DNA from: Erysipelotrichaceae bacterium
GTDB taxonomy: Bacteria > Bacillota_I > Bacilli_A > Erysipelotrichales > Erysipelotrichaceae
NCBI GenBank assembly: GCA_017441765.1
Contig: JAFRVK010000043.1
Location: 1 to 32,554 of the forward strand
Direction of reading: 5' to 3'
DNA length: 32,554 bases
Made by a program: the position numbers and the translations under genes. Of this stretch, positions 1-10,465 are shown piece by piece. The number at the start of each line of letters is the position of its first letter. Position 1 is the stretch's first letter. Below the pieces are notes generated by a model that made no database searches, was not told the DNA's origin, and saw only the letters and a list, made by a program, of their open reading frames with translations.

Positions 1-38
1 CTACAACTACGAAAGACCCATGTATAAGCTCAATTACA

Positions 39-73
39 AAAGCCCTGCGGAGCATACGCTCTCACAGGGCTTC
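39..73 (-). terminator. Probable Rho-independent terminator after clpB
   Basis: An 8-bp stem (AAGCCCTG at 40-47 with CAGGGCTT at 65-72) encloses a loop that itself contains a small GAGC/GCTC hairpin at 50-61. Read on the minus strand it is followed by TTTTGT. It lies about 67 nt past the clpB stop codon, so it most likely ends the chaperone transcripts. It could also serve a plus-strand or convergent gene outside the window. I see no gene in positions 1-139. Confidence 0.65.
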
Positions 74-139
74 AGACTGACTTTTTAGAACTGTCTACTT
101 TCTGTTGACAAGTTCATCTACAAACAAGCCTTTCTTATA

Positions 140-2692
140 TTATTTTGTTTCTTTGACGACGTAACTGTCGTTTTCCACATCCACAGTGATCTTTTTGACA
201 TCATAGTTCTCCAGGATGTATTTCGCCACCAGCGATTCGATTTCACGCTGGATATGGCGTTTCATCGGACGCGCTCCGTAGGTTTCATCGAAACCGCATT
301 CGACGATCTTATCCAGAGCTTTATCTGTCACGGTCAGTTCGATCTCGGATTCCTTTAGTCTGTTCTTGAAGATGTTCAGGAACTTCAGGGCAACCTTGCG
401 GATCATTTCCTGATCGAGAGGATTGAAGATGATGATCTCATCGATACGGTTGATGAATTCCGGCTTGAAGGTCATCTTGACGATCTCGTCATAGTCTTTC
501 CGTTTCTTTTCCGGATCTTTTTCGAATGCGAATTCGCTGCCCAGATTGGATGTCATGATGATGATCGTATTCTTGAAGTCGACCGTCACACCCTTGGAGT
601 CCGTGATTCTTCCGTCATCCAGGATCTGCAGCAGGATGTTGAAGACATCCGGATGGGCTTTTTCGATTTCATCGAGCAGTACAATGGAGTACGGCTTCCT
701 TCTGACCGCTTCCGTCAGCTGGCCACCCTCTTCGTAGCCCACATAGCCAGGAGGCGCGCCGATCAGTCTCGAGACGCTGAATTTTTCCATGTATTCGGAC
801 ATATCGATACGCACGATCTTGGATTCATCATCGAACAACTGTTCCGCCAAAGCTTTGGCGACTTCCGTCTTACCCACGCCGGTCGGACCCAGGAACAGGA
901 ACGAACCGATCGGACGATTGACATCGGAGATCTGTGCCTTGGATCTGAGGATTGCGTCCGTGACCAGAGTCAAAGCTTCATCCTGGCCGACCACTCGGAT
1001 CGAGAGCTGATCCTTCAGTTTCAGGAGTTTCTCTCTTTCGCTGGACATGAGTTTCGAGACATCGATATGCGTCCATTTCGAGACGACCTTGGCGATGCTC
1101 TGTTCATCGACGACTTCCGACAGCATCCTTCCTTCCTGTTCCTTTTCACTCAATTCTTTCAGCTGTTTCTCTAAAGCAGGAATGGTTTCATACTGCAGCT
1201 TGGATGCTTTCTCGTAGTCTGCCCGGTTCTGGGCTTCGGACATTTCCAGCTTGGATCTTTCCAGGGTTTCCTTGATTTCCTTGCTTCTCTTGAGATCTTC
1301 CTTTTCTTTGGACCAGCGTTCTTCGAGAACGTTCCTCTTCTGTTTCAGTTCTTCGAGATCCTGTTCCAGTTCTGCGAGACGCTTGTTGGCTTTCTCGTCT
1401 TCTTCTTTCTTAAGTGAGATCTTTTCGATTTCCAGAGTATCGATCTTACGGCTGATCTCATCGAGTTCCTGCGGTTTGGAGTCCATTTCCACTCTGGTGG
1501 AAGCGCAGGCTTCATCGATCAGGTCGATAGCCTTATCCGGCAGGAAACGGTCGGAGATGTATCTGTCTGAAAGTGCCGCGGCGGCGATGATCGCATCATC
1601 CTTGATCTGTACGCCATGGTGCGCTTCGAAACGGTCTTTCAGTCCTCTCAGGATGGAGACCGTATCTTCGACGCTCGGTTCATCCACACTGACTTTCTGG
1701 AATCTTCTTTCCAATGCGGCATCCTTTTCGATGTACTGGCGGTATTCGTTGAAGGTCGTCGCTCCGATACATCTGAGCTCACCTCTTGCCAGCATCGGTT
1801 TGAGCAGATTGGCTGCGTCCATCGCGCCTTCCGTCTTGCCCGCTCCTACCAGGTTATGCAGCTCATCGATAAACAGGATGATCCTGCCATCGGCATTTTC
1901 GATTTCTTTCAGGACAGCTTTCAGTCGTTCCTCGAACTCGCCTCTGTACTTCGCTCCTGCGATCAGAGAACCCATATCCAGTTCGATCAGGTCCTTGTCT
2001 TTCAAACCTAACGGCACATCGTTGTTGAAGATACGCCAGGCAAGTCCTTCGACGATCGCAGTCTTACCGACACCAGGTTCACCAATCAGTACAGGATTAT
2101 TCTTCGTCTTACGGGACAGGATTTCAATGACTCTTCGGATCTCATCGTCTCTGCCGATGACCGGGTCGATCTTTCCGTTTCTTACATCTTCGACGAGATT
2201 GCGTCCGTATTTCTTTAAGGGATTGAGATTGTTTTCGTCTTGCTGATTGTTGATCATCGTATTCCCCCTTTCTGAAGCATATCTTGCTTCGATATCGTCT
2301 CTGGAGAATCCACAGTATTTGCGTAATTCTTCGCTGACAGATGATTTATTAAATAATATTGAGATAAACATATCAAACATCGATATGTATTTGTCCTGAC
2401 GCTGTCTGGAGCGCTGATAGGCTTCGTTGTAGGCCTCCGCGACATAACGGCTGACTGTAGGCTCCGAAACGGAATTGCTCGAAGGAAGCTTGTTCAGATA
2501 CGTGTCATTGACCATGATCAGCTTGTTCACGTCCGTATGCATGCTTCCCAAGAGTTCCGTGATATCTTCTTCATTGAAGAACGCTGATAGCAGATGCTCG
2601 CTGGACAGTTCGGAATGACCGTGCTCCTTGCACAGGCTCAGCGCATTCATCAAGATCATCTGCAGTTTTTCTGTCATCAATTCAGGATTCAT
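140..2692 (-). CDS. clpB: ATP-dependent chaperone ClpB
   Basis: This is a Hsp100 disaggregase that threads aggregated proteins through a hexameric ring, working with DnaK-DnaJ-GrpE in the cytoplasm. At 850 residues it has the normal family length. A rather divergent Clp N-domain (about 1-140) is followed by NBD1 with Walker A GEPGVGKT at 204-211, a long charged coiled-coil middle domain (about 400-530) that separates ClpB from ClpA/ClpC, and NBD2 with GPTGVGKTE near 600 and the pore-loop/Walker B stretch GYVGYEEGG...[11 protein letters not shown]. The ATG at 2692 has a good AGGAGG site. A CIRCE-like operator lies 12 nt upstream, so HrcA should repress the gene directly, apart from any read-through from dnaJ. 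Identity is near certain. Confidence 0.97.
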   Translation of the reverse strand: MNPELMTEKLQMILMNALSLCKEHGHSELSSEHLLSAFFNEEDITELLGSMHTDVNKLIMVNDTYLNKLPSSNSVSEPTVSRYVAEAYNEAYQRSRQRQDKYISMFDMFISILFNKSSVSEELRKYCGFSRDDIEARYASERGNTMINNQQDENNLNPLKKYGRNLVEDVRNGKIDPVIGRDDEIRRVIEILSRKTKNNPVLIGEPGVGKTAIVEGLAWRIFNNDVPLGLKDKDLIELDMGSLIAGAKYRGEFEERLKAVLKEIENADGRIILFIDELHNLVGAGKTEGAMDAANLLKPMLARGELRCIGATTFNEYRQYIEKDAALERRFQKVSVDEPSVEDTVSILRGLKDRFEAHHGVQIKDDAIIAAAALSDRYISDRFLPDKAIDLIDEACASTRVEMDSKPQELDEISRKIDTLEIEKISLKKEEDEKANKRLAELEQDLEELKQKRNVLEERWSKEKEDLKRSKEIKETLERSKLEMSEAQNRADYEKASKLQYETIPALEKQLKELSEKEQEGRMLSEVVDEQSIAKVVSKWTHIDVSKLMSSEREKLLKLKDQLSIRVVGQDEALTLVTDAILRSKAQISDVNRPIGSFLFLGPTGVGKTEVAKALAEQLFDDESKIVRIDMSEYMEKFSVSRLIGAPPGYVGYEEGGQLTEAVRRKPYSIVLLDEIEKAHPDVFNILLQILDDGRITDSKGVTVDFKNTIIIMTSNLGSEFAFEKDPEKKRKDYDEIVKMTFKPEFINRIDEIIIFNPLDQEMIRKVALKFLNIFKNRLKESEIELTVTDKALDKIVECGFDETYGARPMKRHIQREIESLVAKYILENYDVKKITVDVENDSYVVKETK

Positions 2693-2704
2693 CGTTCCTC
2701 CTTT

Positions 2705-2731
2705 CTGGCACTTCTATCATAAGAGTGCTAA
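2705..2731 (-). promoter_or_regulatory. CIRCE operator upstream of clpB (HrcA site)
   Basis: Read on the minus strand it is TTAGCACTC, nine bases, then AAGTGCCAG. The first half matches the CIRCE consensus TTAGCACTC-N9-GAGTGCTAA exactly; the second matches 7 of 9. It overlaps the clpB leader just before the Shine-Dalgarno site. HrcA, encoded in the same cluster, is the known CIRCE repressor. Upstream promoter boxes are weak (TTTAAG at 2770-2765 and AATAAT at 2746-2741, minus strand). Confidence 0.85.
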
Positions 2732-2744
2732 TACCTCTGTATTA

Positions 2745-2770
2745 TTTAAGTAGGTGTTACCCTACTTAAA
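2745..2770. other. 10-bp inverted repeat over the dnaJ stop codon
   Basis: TTTAAGTAGG at 2745-2754 pairs perfectly with CCTACTTAAA at 2761-2770 around a 6-nt loop. It spans the dnaJ stop codon (2762-2764) and precedes the clpB CIRCE. In the direction of transcription it is not followed by a U-run (AATAATAC), so it is a poor classical terminator. It may attenuate read-through or stabilise the 3' end of the hrcA-dnaJ mRNA. Confidence 0.6.
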
Positions 2771-3901
2771 GTTTTTCTTGAATTTCTCGAAAACCGATTC
2801 TTTTTTGCGGTTTGCCAGTTTCTCGTAGAGTTCTTTTTCTTCTCTCGATAATCTCTTAGGAATCTCTACTTCGACCTTGACATACTGGTCTCCCATATTG
2901 GATGTCCGCATATCCTTGATGCCGTAGCCCTTGATTCTGAGCTGCTGGCCCGGCTGAGTCCCTGCCGGAATGCTCAGTTCGACATCGCCATAGGCGGTAG
3001 GCACATCGACCGTGGCTCCCAGAGTCGCATCGATCGAAGAGATCGGCACGGTGATATAGATATTGCTGCCATCGCGCTGGAAATACTTATGCGGTCTGAC
3101 ATGGATCTCGATATAGAGATCGCCGTTGGGACCGCCGTTCTCTCCGCGCTCGCCATAGCCCTGCAGACGGACCTGCTGGCCCGTATTGATGCCGGCAGGA
3201 ATGGATACTTCCACCTGCTCCTTAACATTGTTATAGCCCTGGCCGCCGCAATGCGGACAGATCTTCTTCACATGTTTGCCTGAACCCTTGCAATCCGGGC
3301 AGACCGACTGCTGGGAGAAGACACCAAACGCGGTTCTGGACTGTCGCATGACTCTTCCCGAGCCTCTACAGGTCGGACAGGTCTCAACATCCGATTTGGT
3401 CGCTGCGCCTGTACCGTCACAGTACGTGCACATCTTGTCGACGCTGATATTGATCAGTTTGTCTACTCCATGGACCGCATCCAGGAAATCGATGTCCATC
3501 GTCATGTAGCGGTTGTCTCCCTTGATCGGCCCGGTCCTCCTGGAAGAGGACCTGGAACCGAAATTGAATCCGGAGAAACCGCCTCCCATACCTCCCATGA
3601 ATTCCGAGAAGATATCGGACAGGTCGTCCATATTCATGCCGCCGAAGCCCTGCGAGAATCCGCCCTGTGCAAATCCATCCATGCCCGCATGACCGAACTG
3701 GTCATAGGTGGCTTTCTTCTGCGGATCGGACAGAACCTCATAGGCTTCGTTTATCTCTTTGAATTTCGCCTCGGCATCCGGCGCTTTATTGATATCAGGA
3801 TGATACTGCTTGGCCAACTTGCGGTAAGCCTTTTTGATATCATCTTCACTGGCTCCTTTGGACAAGCCTAACACTTCGTAGTAGTCACGTTTGTTGGCCA
3901 T
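2762..3901 (-). CDS. dnaJ: Chaperone protein DnaJ (Hsp40)
   Basis: This type I J-protein delivers unfolded clients to DnaK and stimulates its ATPase. The J-domain (about 1-70) carries the essential HPD motif in QYHPDINK. A Gly/Phe-rich segment follows (about 75-125), then four zinc-finger repeats of the form CxxCxGxG ([32 protein letters not shown]) and the C-terminal client-binding domains. At 379 residues it has the family's usual length. The start ATG has AGGAGG 5 nt upstream. It follows dnaK by 21 nt in the HrcA-controlled operon and is the last gene before the inverted repeat and clpB. Confidence 0.98.
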   Translation of the reverse strand: MANKRDYYEVLGLSKGASEDDIKKAYRKLAKQYHPDINKAPDAEAKFKEINEAYEVLSDPQKKATYDQFGHAGMDGFAQGGFSQGFGGMNMDDLSDIFSEFMGGMGGGFSGFNFGSRSSSRRTGPIKGDNRYMTMDIDFLDAVHGVDKLINISVDKMCTYCDGTGAATKSDVETCPTCRGSGRVMRQSRTAFGVFSQQSVCPDCKGSGKHVKKICPHCGGQGYNNVKEQVEVSIPAGINTGQQVRLQGYGERGENGGPNGDLYIEIHVRPHKYFQRDGSNIYITVPISSIDATLGATVDVPTAYGDVELSIPAGTQPGQQLRIKGYGIKDMRTSNMGDQYVKVEVEIPKRLSREEKELYEKLANRKKESVFEKFKKNFK

Positions 3902-3922
3902 GATACCTCCTTTCTTCAGTTA

Positions 3923-6338
<2,416 letters not shown>

Positions 6339-6341
6339 ATT

Positions 6342-7373
6342 CTATCCTTTCTGACTGAACATATCTTCGATCTCCTGACAGATGAAGTCCAGCAGGCTGA
6401 CCACTCTGCTGTATTCCATACGTCTTGGACCGACTACCATCAGTCTTGCATTATCTTCAGGATTTGCGGATAAATGGATCTCGTTCGAAACGATCGCAAT
6501 ATCATCCTTCCAGACCAGTTCCGTTCCCTTCGGTGTCACCGCAACCACTTCTCTGTCGGAGCTCTGACGGTCGACCAAGGCACGGAAGAGCTTGGAATCA
6601 TCGAAGAATTTGGTGAGTTCCTTCAGTTTCTCGATATCCGCATATTCCGGCTGATACATCATATTGGAACTGCCTTCGAAGTACAGAGTTTCGGAAGCGA
6701 ACTTCACGAAGGCTCCCGCAAAGGCATTATACAGCATCTCGAAGCGCTGTACCGATTTGGTAAGGATCGGCTTCAGCGATTCCAGCCGTTCCGGCAGATC
6801 CGGGATCGGCGTTCCTTTCAGACGGTCGTTCAGGATATCCGTACAGGTTTCGATATCATCGATCGTGACTTCGTCCTGGAAGTTGAAGGTCTTGTTTTCG
6901 GTGTGACCCGTATCCGTAATAAATACGCATACGGCCGTTTTCGGATCGATCTGGAACACCTTGATATGTTCCAGAGTCTGGTTCTTGGCATCTGGTCCCA
7001 GCATGCCGCTGGCCAGATTCGTCATTTCCGAAACGATCTTGCAGGATTCCTTGATCGCATCTTGGATATTCGCCGAACGGCGGTCGAAGATATTTGCTAA
7101 GGCATACTTGACTTCGTCATCCATATCCTTCTTCAGAAGATGTTCGCAGTAGTACTGGTAGCCCTTGTTCGAAGGAATACGCCCTGCTGAAGTATGAGGC
7201 TTTTCGAGATAGCCCATCGACTCCAGCGTCGCCATATCATTACGGATCGTCGCACTGGAATACGGCAGATCATACTTGTCGACCAGCGTTTTGGAACCGA
7301 CCGGCTCTGCTGTAGCAACGAATTCATCCACGATCGCTTTGAGGATTTCAACCATTCTCTGTGTCAATGCCAT
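6342..7373 (-). CDS. hrcA: Heat-inducible transcription repressor HrcA
   Basis: HrcA binds CIRCE operators and represses the groE/dnaK class of heat-shock genes; it depends on chaperones for folding. The N-terminal winged helix (about 1-75) shows the conserved LVDKYDLPYSSATIRNDMA recognition region and GYLEKPHTSAGRIPS, the HrcA hallmark. A GAF-like dimerising domain fills the rest (343 residues, normal). AGGAGG lies 7 nt before the ATG. As first gene of its own operon with two CIRCE-like elements at its promoter it is autoregulated. The third site before clpB extends its regulon within this window. Confidence 0.97.
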   Translation of the reverse strand: MALTQRMVEILKAIVDEFVATAEPVGSKTLVDKYDLPYSSATIRNDMATLESMGYLEKPHTSAGRIPSNKGYQYYCEHLLKKDMDDEVKYALANIFDRRSANIQDAIKESCKIVSEMTNLASGMLGPDAKNQTLEHIKVFQIDPKTAVCVFITDTGHTENKTFNFQDEVTIDDIETCTDILNDRLKGTPIPDLPERLESLKPILTKSVQRFEMLYNAFAGAFVKFASETLYFEGSSNMMYQPEYADIEKLKELTKFFDDSKLFRALVDRQSSDREVVAVTPKGTELVWKDDIAIVSNEIHLSANPEDNARLMVVGPRRMEYSRVVSLLDFICQEIEDMFSQKG

Positions 7374-7386
7374 AGCCTCACCTCCT

Positions 7387-7413
7387 TTAGCACTCTAAAC
7401 TACCTATTGCTAA
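7387..7413 (-). promoter_or_regulatory. CIRCE-like operator 1 of the hrcA operon (proximal, degenerate)
   Basis: On the minus strand: TTAGCAATA, nine bases, GAGTGCTAA. The promoter-distal half is a perfect CIRCE arm, the other matches 6 of 9. It overlaps the -10 box and the start of the transcript, just upstream of the ribosome-binding site. Confidence 0.7.
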
Positions 7414-7440
7414 TATACACCTATTCGTTAGCACTGTCAA
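7412..7440 (-). promoter_or_regulatory. Promoter of the hrcA-grpE-dnaK-dnaJ operon
   Basis: On the minus strand a consensus TTGACA -35 (7440-7435) is separated by 17 nt from TATATT (7417-7412). The -35 lies inside CIRCE-like element 2 and the -10 touches element 1, so bound HrcA would cover both boxes. The leader to the hrcA ATG would be about 30 nt. Confidence 0.8.
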
Positions 7441-7454
7441 TAATAAAGTGCTAA
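7428..7454 (-). promoter_or_regulatory. CIRCE operator 2 of the hrcA operon (distal)
   Basis: On the minus strand: TTAGCACTT, nine bases, CAGTGCTAA; each arm differs from consensus by one base. Its centre is 41 bp (about four helical turns) from that of element 1, which would put two HrcA dimers on the same face of the DNA. Confidence 0.85.
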
Positions 7455-7537
7455 AACCGCGTCACATTGAATGCATTACCTTAAAAGAATATTTATATAT
7501 AAAAAAGACGCCTCATATCATCTAAATAATTAAGCCA

Positions 7538-7572
7538 GTCTTATCTTCACAGGGAACGATATATGATAAGAC
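7538..7572. other. Stem-loop in the coaD-hrcA intergenic region
   Basis: GTCTTATC (7538-7545) pairs with GATAAGAC (7565-7572) around a 19-nt loop. It lies between the coaD terminator and the hrcA operators, in a 178-bp stretch (7455-7632) that holds no open reading frame I would call. Function unknown. Confidence 0.4.
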
Positions 7573-7598
7573 CTTTTCCACATAAGCACATATATAAA

Positions 7599-7621
7599 AA
7601 GATATGCCTGAAGCATATCTT
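7599..7621 (-). terminator. Rho-independent terminator of ftsW-rsmD-coaD
   Basis: A perfect 9-bp stem (AAGATATGC at 7599-7607, GCATATCTT at 7613-7621) with a 5-nt loop, followed on the minus strand by TTTATATATG. It lies 11 nt after the coaD stop codon and insulates the housekeeping operon from the heat-shock operon. Confidence 0.85.
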
Positions 7622-7632
7622 ACGATCGCATA

Positions 7633-8112
7633 TTATTTGTAGAGTTTCTTGCTTACCTCTTCGAGGATCTTTTCCGGAATGTAAGGGCTGATATCGCCAT
7701 TGAAGGCTGCGATCTCTTTGGCGATCGAGGAGGACAGGAAGGACAGTTCCGGCTTGGCAACCAGGAAGATCGTTTCGATATTCTCATCCAGCTTCATGTT
7801 GGCGGTGGCCAGGGCCAGTTCCGATTCATAGTCGGAAACAGCGCGGATGCCTCGGACGATGACTTTGCAGCCCAGTTCCTTGGCCATGGTGACGGTCAGG
7901 CCGCTGCCGACGATCGCTTCGACATTGGGCAGGTCTTCAATGCATTTCTCAATCAGTTCTTTCCGTTCTTCATCCGTGAATGTGCAATGCTTGGAACGGT
8001 TCTCCATGACCGCGATATACAGCTTGTCATAGATTTTGCTGGCGCGGCGGATCACATCCAGATGTCCAACCGTGATCGGATCAAAAGTTCCGGGATAGAT
8101 GGCTTTGGTCAT
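7633..8112 (-). CDS. coaD: Phosphopantetheine adenylyltransferase CoaD
   Basis: CoaD transfers AMP from ATP to 4'-phosphopantetheine, the penultimate step of CoA synthesis. The 159-residue protein shows the nucleotidyltransferase signature YPGTFDPITVGHLDVI near the start (the T/HxGH-type loop), the central RGIRAVSDYESE and the C-terminal SFLSSSIAKEIA with the following GDISPYIP. The ATG overlaps the rsmD stop codon by 4 nt, so translation is coupled. The last CoA step (CoaE) is encoded in this window too, as part of the MutM fusion at 15196-16572. Confidence 0.97.
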   Translation of the reverse strand: MTKAIYPGTFDPITVGHLDVIRRASKIYDKLYIAVMENRSKHCTFTDEERKELIEKCIEDLPNVEAIVGSGLTVTMAKELGCKVIVRGIRAVSDYESELALATANMKLDENIETIFLVAKPELSFLSSSIAKEIAAFNGDISPYIPEKILEEVSKKLYK

Positions 8113-8654
8113 TGTTCTTCTTCCTTTCGATAATACAACAGTTTATTGATCCCATATCTTCTTTCTTTGAAACAGGAATATCCGGGAGTTTCAGGCAATT
8201 GCGTGTCCTTTCGGACTTCTATAATCATTATACCTTTTTTGTTTAATACATTATATTCACGGACCAGTTCGAATACCTTGCCATATTCCGCAAATGCATA
8301 CGGAGGATCCACATAGATATAATCGAATCCGCTGTTTTTCAGTTTCTTGAGACAATCTGCATAATCCAGATTCAGGACACGACGTTCTTCCCTGACTTTC
8401 GCAAGATTCTCTTTAATGATTCTGACTGCTTCCTTGTTATGATCGTTGAACATGACATCTTTGGCGCCTCTAGACAGCGCTTCGATCCCGATGGCTCCCG
8501 ATCCGGCAAACAGATCCAGAAACAGCGTCTCATTATGTACAGTGATGCTTGAAAACAGCGCTTCCCGGACCATGTCCCTGGTCGGACGGGTGATCTCATC
8601 CCCTTCCAGCGTTTTCAGGTTCGTTTTCTTGTATTTGCCTGCGACGATCCTCAT
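8109..8654 (-). CDS. rsmD: 16S rRNA (guanine(966)-N(2))-methyltransferase RsmD
   Basis: RsmD methylates G966 of 16S rRNA in the 30S head, using S-adenosylmethionine. The 181-residue protein begins with the family pattern MRIVAGKYKKTNLKTLEG and TRPTRDMVREALFSSI, has the SAM-binding DLFAGSGAIGIEALSRGA and the catalytic DPPY tetrad in YIYVDPPYAFAEYG. The pair rsmD-coaD is a conserved neighbourhood in Bacillota (ylbH-ylbI in Bacillus). It overlaps ftsW upstream and coaD downstream by 4 nt each, so all three are read from the ftsW promoter. Confidence 0.95.
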   Translation of the reverse strand: MRIVAGKYKKTNLKTLEGDEITRPTRDMVREALFSSITVHNETLFLDLFAGSGAIGIEALSRGAKDVMFNDHNKEAVRIIKENLAKVREERRVLNLDYADCLKKLKNSGFDYIYVDPPYAFAEYGKVFELVREYNVLNKKGIMIIEVRKDTQLPETPGYSCFKERRYGINKLLYYRKEEEQ

Positions 8655-9796
8655 TTCTGGGACGCCCTTTTCATTTCGCTCTGTGCCAGGGCCAAAGCGA
8701 TCAGCGACGCCAGCAAAGAAGATCCACCCGAGCTCACCATCAGCAATGGCACGCCGGTCAAAGGGATCAGTCCGGAGACTCCGCCAATGTTCAGTATGAA
8801 ATGCGTTATGAAATACGTAAACACTCCCAGCATCACGATCTTGGAAGACAGACGTTCCGTCTTAAATGAAGCACTGACGATCGGAATCAGAAGACATCCA
8901 TATAAAATCAGAAATGCAATGAATCCTAGGATGCCGGTCTCTTCGACGATGACCGGAAGGATGAAGTCATTCGATGGGTTCGGGAAGTTCATATACTTAT
9001 GAATGGAATTGCCATAGCCAAGTCCTGTCAGCCCGCCATTGGCGAAACTGACCAGTGACATGATCAGATGGTAGCCATTGTCATACTGGTAAAGGAACGG
9101 ATCGGCAGCAGCCAGGAAACGCGCCACCCGGTAGTCATCCGCATACTTCTTGAGGAAGGTCGTAAACGGCGGAGACATGAAAAAGACGATTCCCACGATT
9201 GCGATCAGAACTCCTAAAATCATGAGACCCTGGATCTTTCTCAGCTGCTTATGTCCCGGGATCAGCATCATGCAGTAGCAGATCACAAACAGCACAACAG
9301 CCGAACCGAGGTCATGCTGAACAAAAGCGATGATCACAAAATAGACAGATGCGGCCAGCGCATAGGTCTTGAAGCTGTCCAGATTCTTCTCTCCCCGGTC
9401 GACCGAAAGCAGTTTGCCTGCCAAAGCGATCATCAGCACTTTCGCGAATTCCGATGGCTGTATCGTAAACATCGGACCTAAACGGATCCAGGCATAGGCG
9501 CCATTGGTCTGCCCAAAAAAGCGGCAGCCGATCAGAGCTGCCAATACGGCAAGATAGGCGAACCAGAACAGATAGGTCCGAAAACGGTAGACCGGAATCC
9601 ACAGGAAGATTGCATAAACGATCAGACCCACTGACGCATATGCGCTCTGCCTGATAATCATTTTCGTCAGGTACTGCGTATCCCCTGCGCCATTGCCCAT
9701 TTCCGCTGAAACGACCATCAGTGAGCCCAGGATGACAGTTACGATCGCTGCGATCAGAATGATCCTGTAGCCGATCATCATACTCTTTTTTTGCAT
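8651..9796 (-). CDS. ftsW: SEDS peptidoglycan glycosyltransferase, FtsW type
   Basis: SEDS proteins polymerise lipid II into glycan strands at the septum (FtsW) or side wall (RodA). The 381-residue protein is almost wholly hydrophobic with about ten membrane segments. It shows the SEDS pattern GAYAWIRLGPMFTIQPSEFAK, a QHDLGSA loop (usually QPDLG) carrying the likely catalytic Asp, and the C-terminal NIGGVSGLIPLTGVPLLMVS followed by SGGSSLLASLIALAL. Assignment to FtsW rather than RodA rests on the neighbourhood with rsmD-coaD, which follows ftsW in Bacillus at a short distance; RodA remains possible. The start has no Shine-Dalgarno site and a -10-like TATGAT lies only 11 nt upstream, so the mRNA may be nearly leaderless. 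Met6 or Met7 are alternative starts. Confidence 0.85.
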   Translation of the reverse strand: MQKKSMMIGYRIILIAAIVTVILGSLMVVSAEMGNGAGDTQYLTKMIIRQSAYASVGLIVYAIFLWIPVYRFRTYLFWFAYLAVLAALIGCRFFGQTNGAYAWIRLGPMFTIQPSEFAKVLMIALAGKLLSVDRGEKNLDSFKTYALAASVYFVIIAFVQHDLGSAVVLFVICYCMMLIPGHKQLRKIQGLMILGVLIAIVGIVFFMSPPFTTFLKKYADDYRVARFLAAADPFLYQYDNGYHLIMSLVSFANGGLTGLGYGNSIHKYMNFPNPSNDFILPVIVEETGILGFIAFLILYGCLLIPIVSASFKTERLSSKIVMLGVFTYFITHFILNIGGVSGLIPLTGVPLLMVSSGGSSLLASLIALALAQSEMKRASQK

Positions 9797-9807
9797 AAAA
9801 TCATTTT

Positions 9808-9813
9808 ATCATA
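9808..9813 (-). promoter_or_regulatory. Putative -10 box of ftsW
   Basis: TATGAT on the minus strand ends 11 nt before the ftsW ATG; the -35 region is poor. The 41-bp gap to def must hold both divergent promoters. Expected transcript start is within about 5 nt of the ATG. Confidence 0.5.
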
Positions 9814-9820
9814 TGAAATG

Positions 9821-9829
9821 TGATATGAT
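9821..9829 (+). promoter_or_regulatory. Extended -10 promoter of def (near-leaderless)
   Basis: TGATATGAT fits an extended -10 (TGN then TATGAT at 9824-9829). The def ATG at 9838 begins only 8 nt after it, and no Shine-Dalgarno sequence can be seen. No good -35 is present, as is common with extended -10 promoters. Confidence 0.55.
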
Positions 9830-9837
9830 GATGATGT

Positions 9838-10398
9838 ATGTTGATCAATAATGACACAATAATCAAAGATGATGATGAACGCATCAGAATGAAATCGGAA
9901 GATGTCTCTTTTCCTGTGCCAAAAGAGGATAAGGAACTTCTGATGGAAATGATGGACTACGTCGATAAATCGACTGATGAAGAGATCGCGGAAAAAGAGA
10001 ATCTCAGGGCTGCCGTAGGCATCAGCGCGATCCAGCTGGGCATTCCTAAGAAACTGACTGCCATCATCATCAAAGACGATGAAGGAAACAAAGTCTTTGA
10101 ATATGCCCTGGTCAATCCCAAGATCGTCTCCCAGTCGGTAGAGAAAGCCTATCTGGAAGCAGGAGAAGGCTGTCTTTCCGTGGAAGTCGAGCATCAGGGC
10201 TATGTCTACCGTTCAGCCAGAGTCAAGGTCAGAGCCTATGATCTTTTAAAAGAAGACTACATCGAGATCAAAGCCGAAGATTATCTTGCCATCGTTCTTC
10301 AGCATGAGCTGGACCATTTTAAAGGCATTCTCTTCTATGACCGCATCGATCAGAAGAATCCGTTCCATAAAGAAGACAATGCCCATCCGATTGAATAA
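9838..10398 (+). CDS. def: Peptide deformylase
   Basis: Def is an Fe(II)-type metallohydrolase that removes the formyl group from nascent N-termini. The 186-residue protein is of the longer Gram-positive class. Motif II EGCLS (110-114, metal Cys112) and motif III HELDH (156-160, metal His and catalytic Glu157) are intact. Motif I reads AVGISAIQ (59-66) where the family consensus is G-hydrophobic-G-hydrophobic-A-A-x-Q: Gly to Ala and Ala to Ser, with the functional Gln66 kept. The start agrees with the N-terminus of staphylococcal/Bacillus homologues (MLxxxDIIxxxxxxLR), which supports the ATG at 9838 despite no ribosome site. It is followed after 67 nt by rnjA. Confidence 0.95.
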   Translation: MLINNDTIIKDDDERIRMKSEDVSFPVPKEDKELLMEMMDYVDKSTDEEIAEKENLRAAVGISAIQLGIPKKLTAIIIKDDEGNKVFEYALVNPKIVSQSVEKAYLEAGEGCLSVEVEHQGYVYRSARVKVRAYDLLKEDYIEIKAEDYLAIVLQHELDHFKGILFYDRIDQKNPFHKEDNAHPIE

Positions 10399-10424
10399 TT
10401 ATTAATAATCATTTAAAATTATTC
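10393..10424. other. A/T-rich inverted repeat after def
   Basis: GAATAATT (10393-10400) and AATTATTC (10417-10424) form an 8-bp stem around a 16-nt loop, overlapping the def stop codon. A TATAAT at 10442-10447 just downstream could be a -10 for rnjA, but no convincing -35 is seen. Weak evidence. Confidence 0.3.
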
Positions 10425-10465
10425 TAGAAATATAGAAACAATATAATTCAGAATATGGAGGTTAT

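Noticed and set aside
1251..2246. 331-codon open frame antisense to clpB
   Set aside because: It lies wholly opposite a certain gene, is rich in Ser/Leu/Arg as expected from reverse reading of its codons, has no ribosome site and no recognisable domain.
7455..7632. Possible riboswitch or tRNA in the coaD-hrcA gap
   Set aside because: Only a terminator and a simple stem-loop are present; no riboswitch consensus, T-box or tRNA cloverleaf could be built.
9778..10194. 138-codon minus-strand frame over def
   Set aside because: Antisense to a certain deformylase gene and overlapping the divergent promoter region; no recognisable features.
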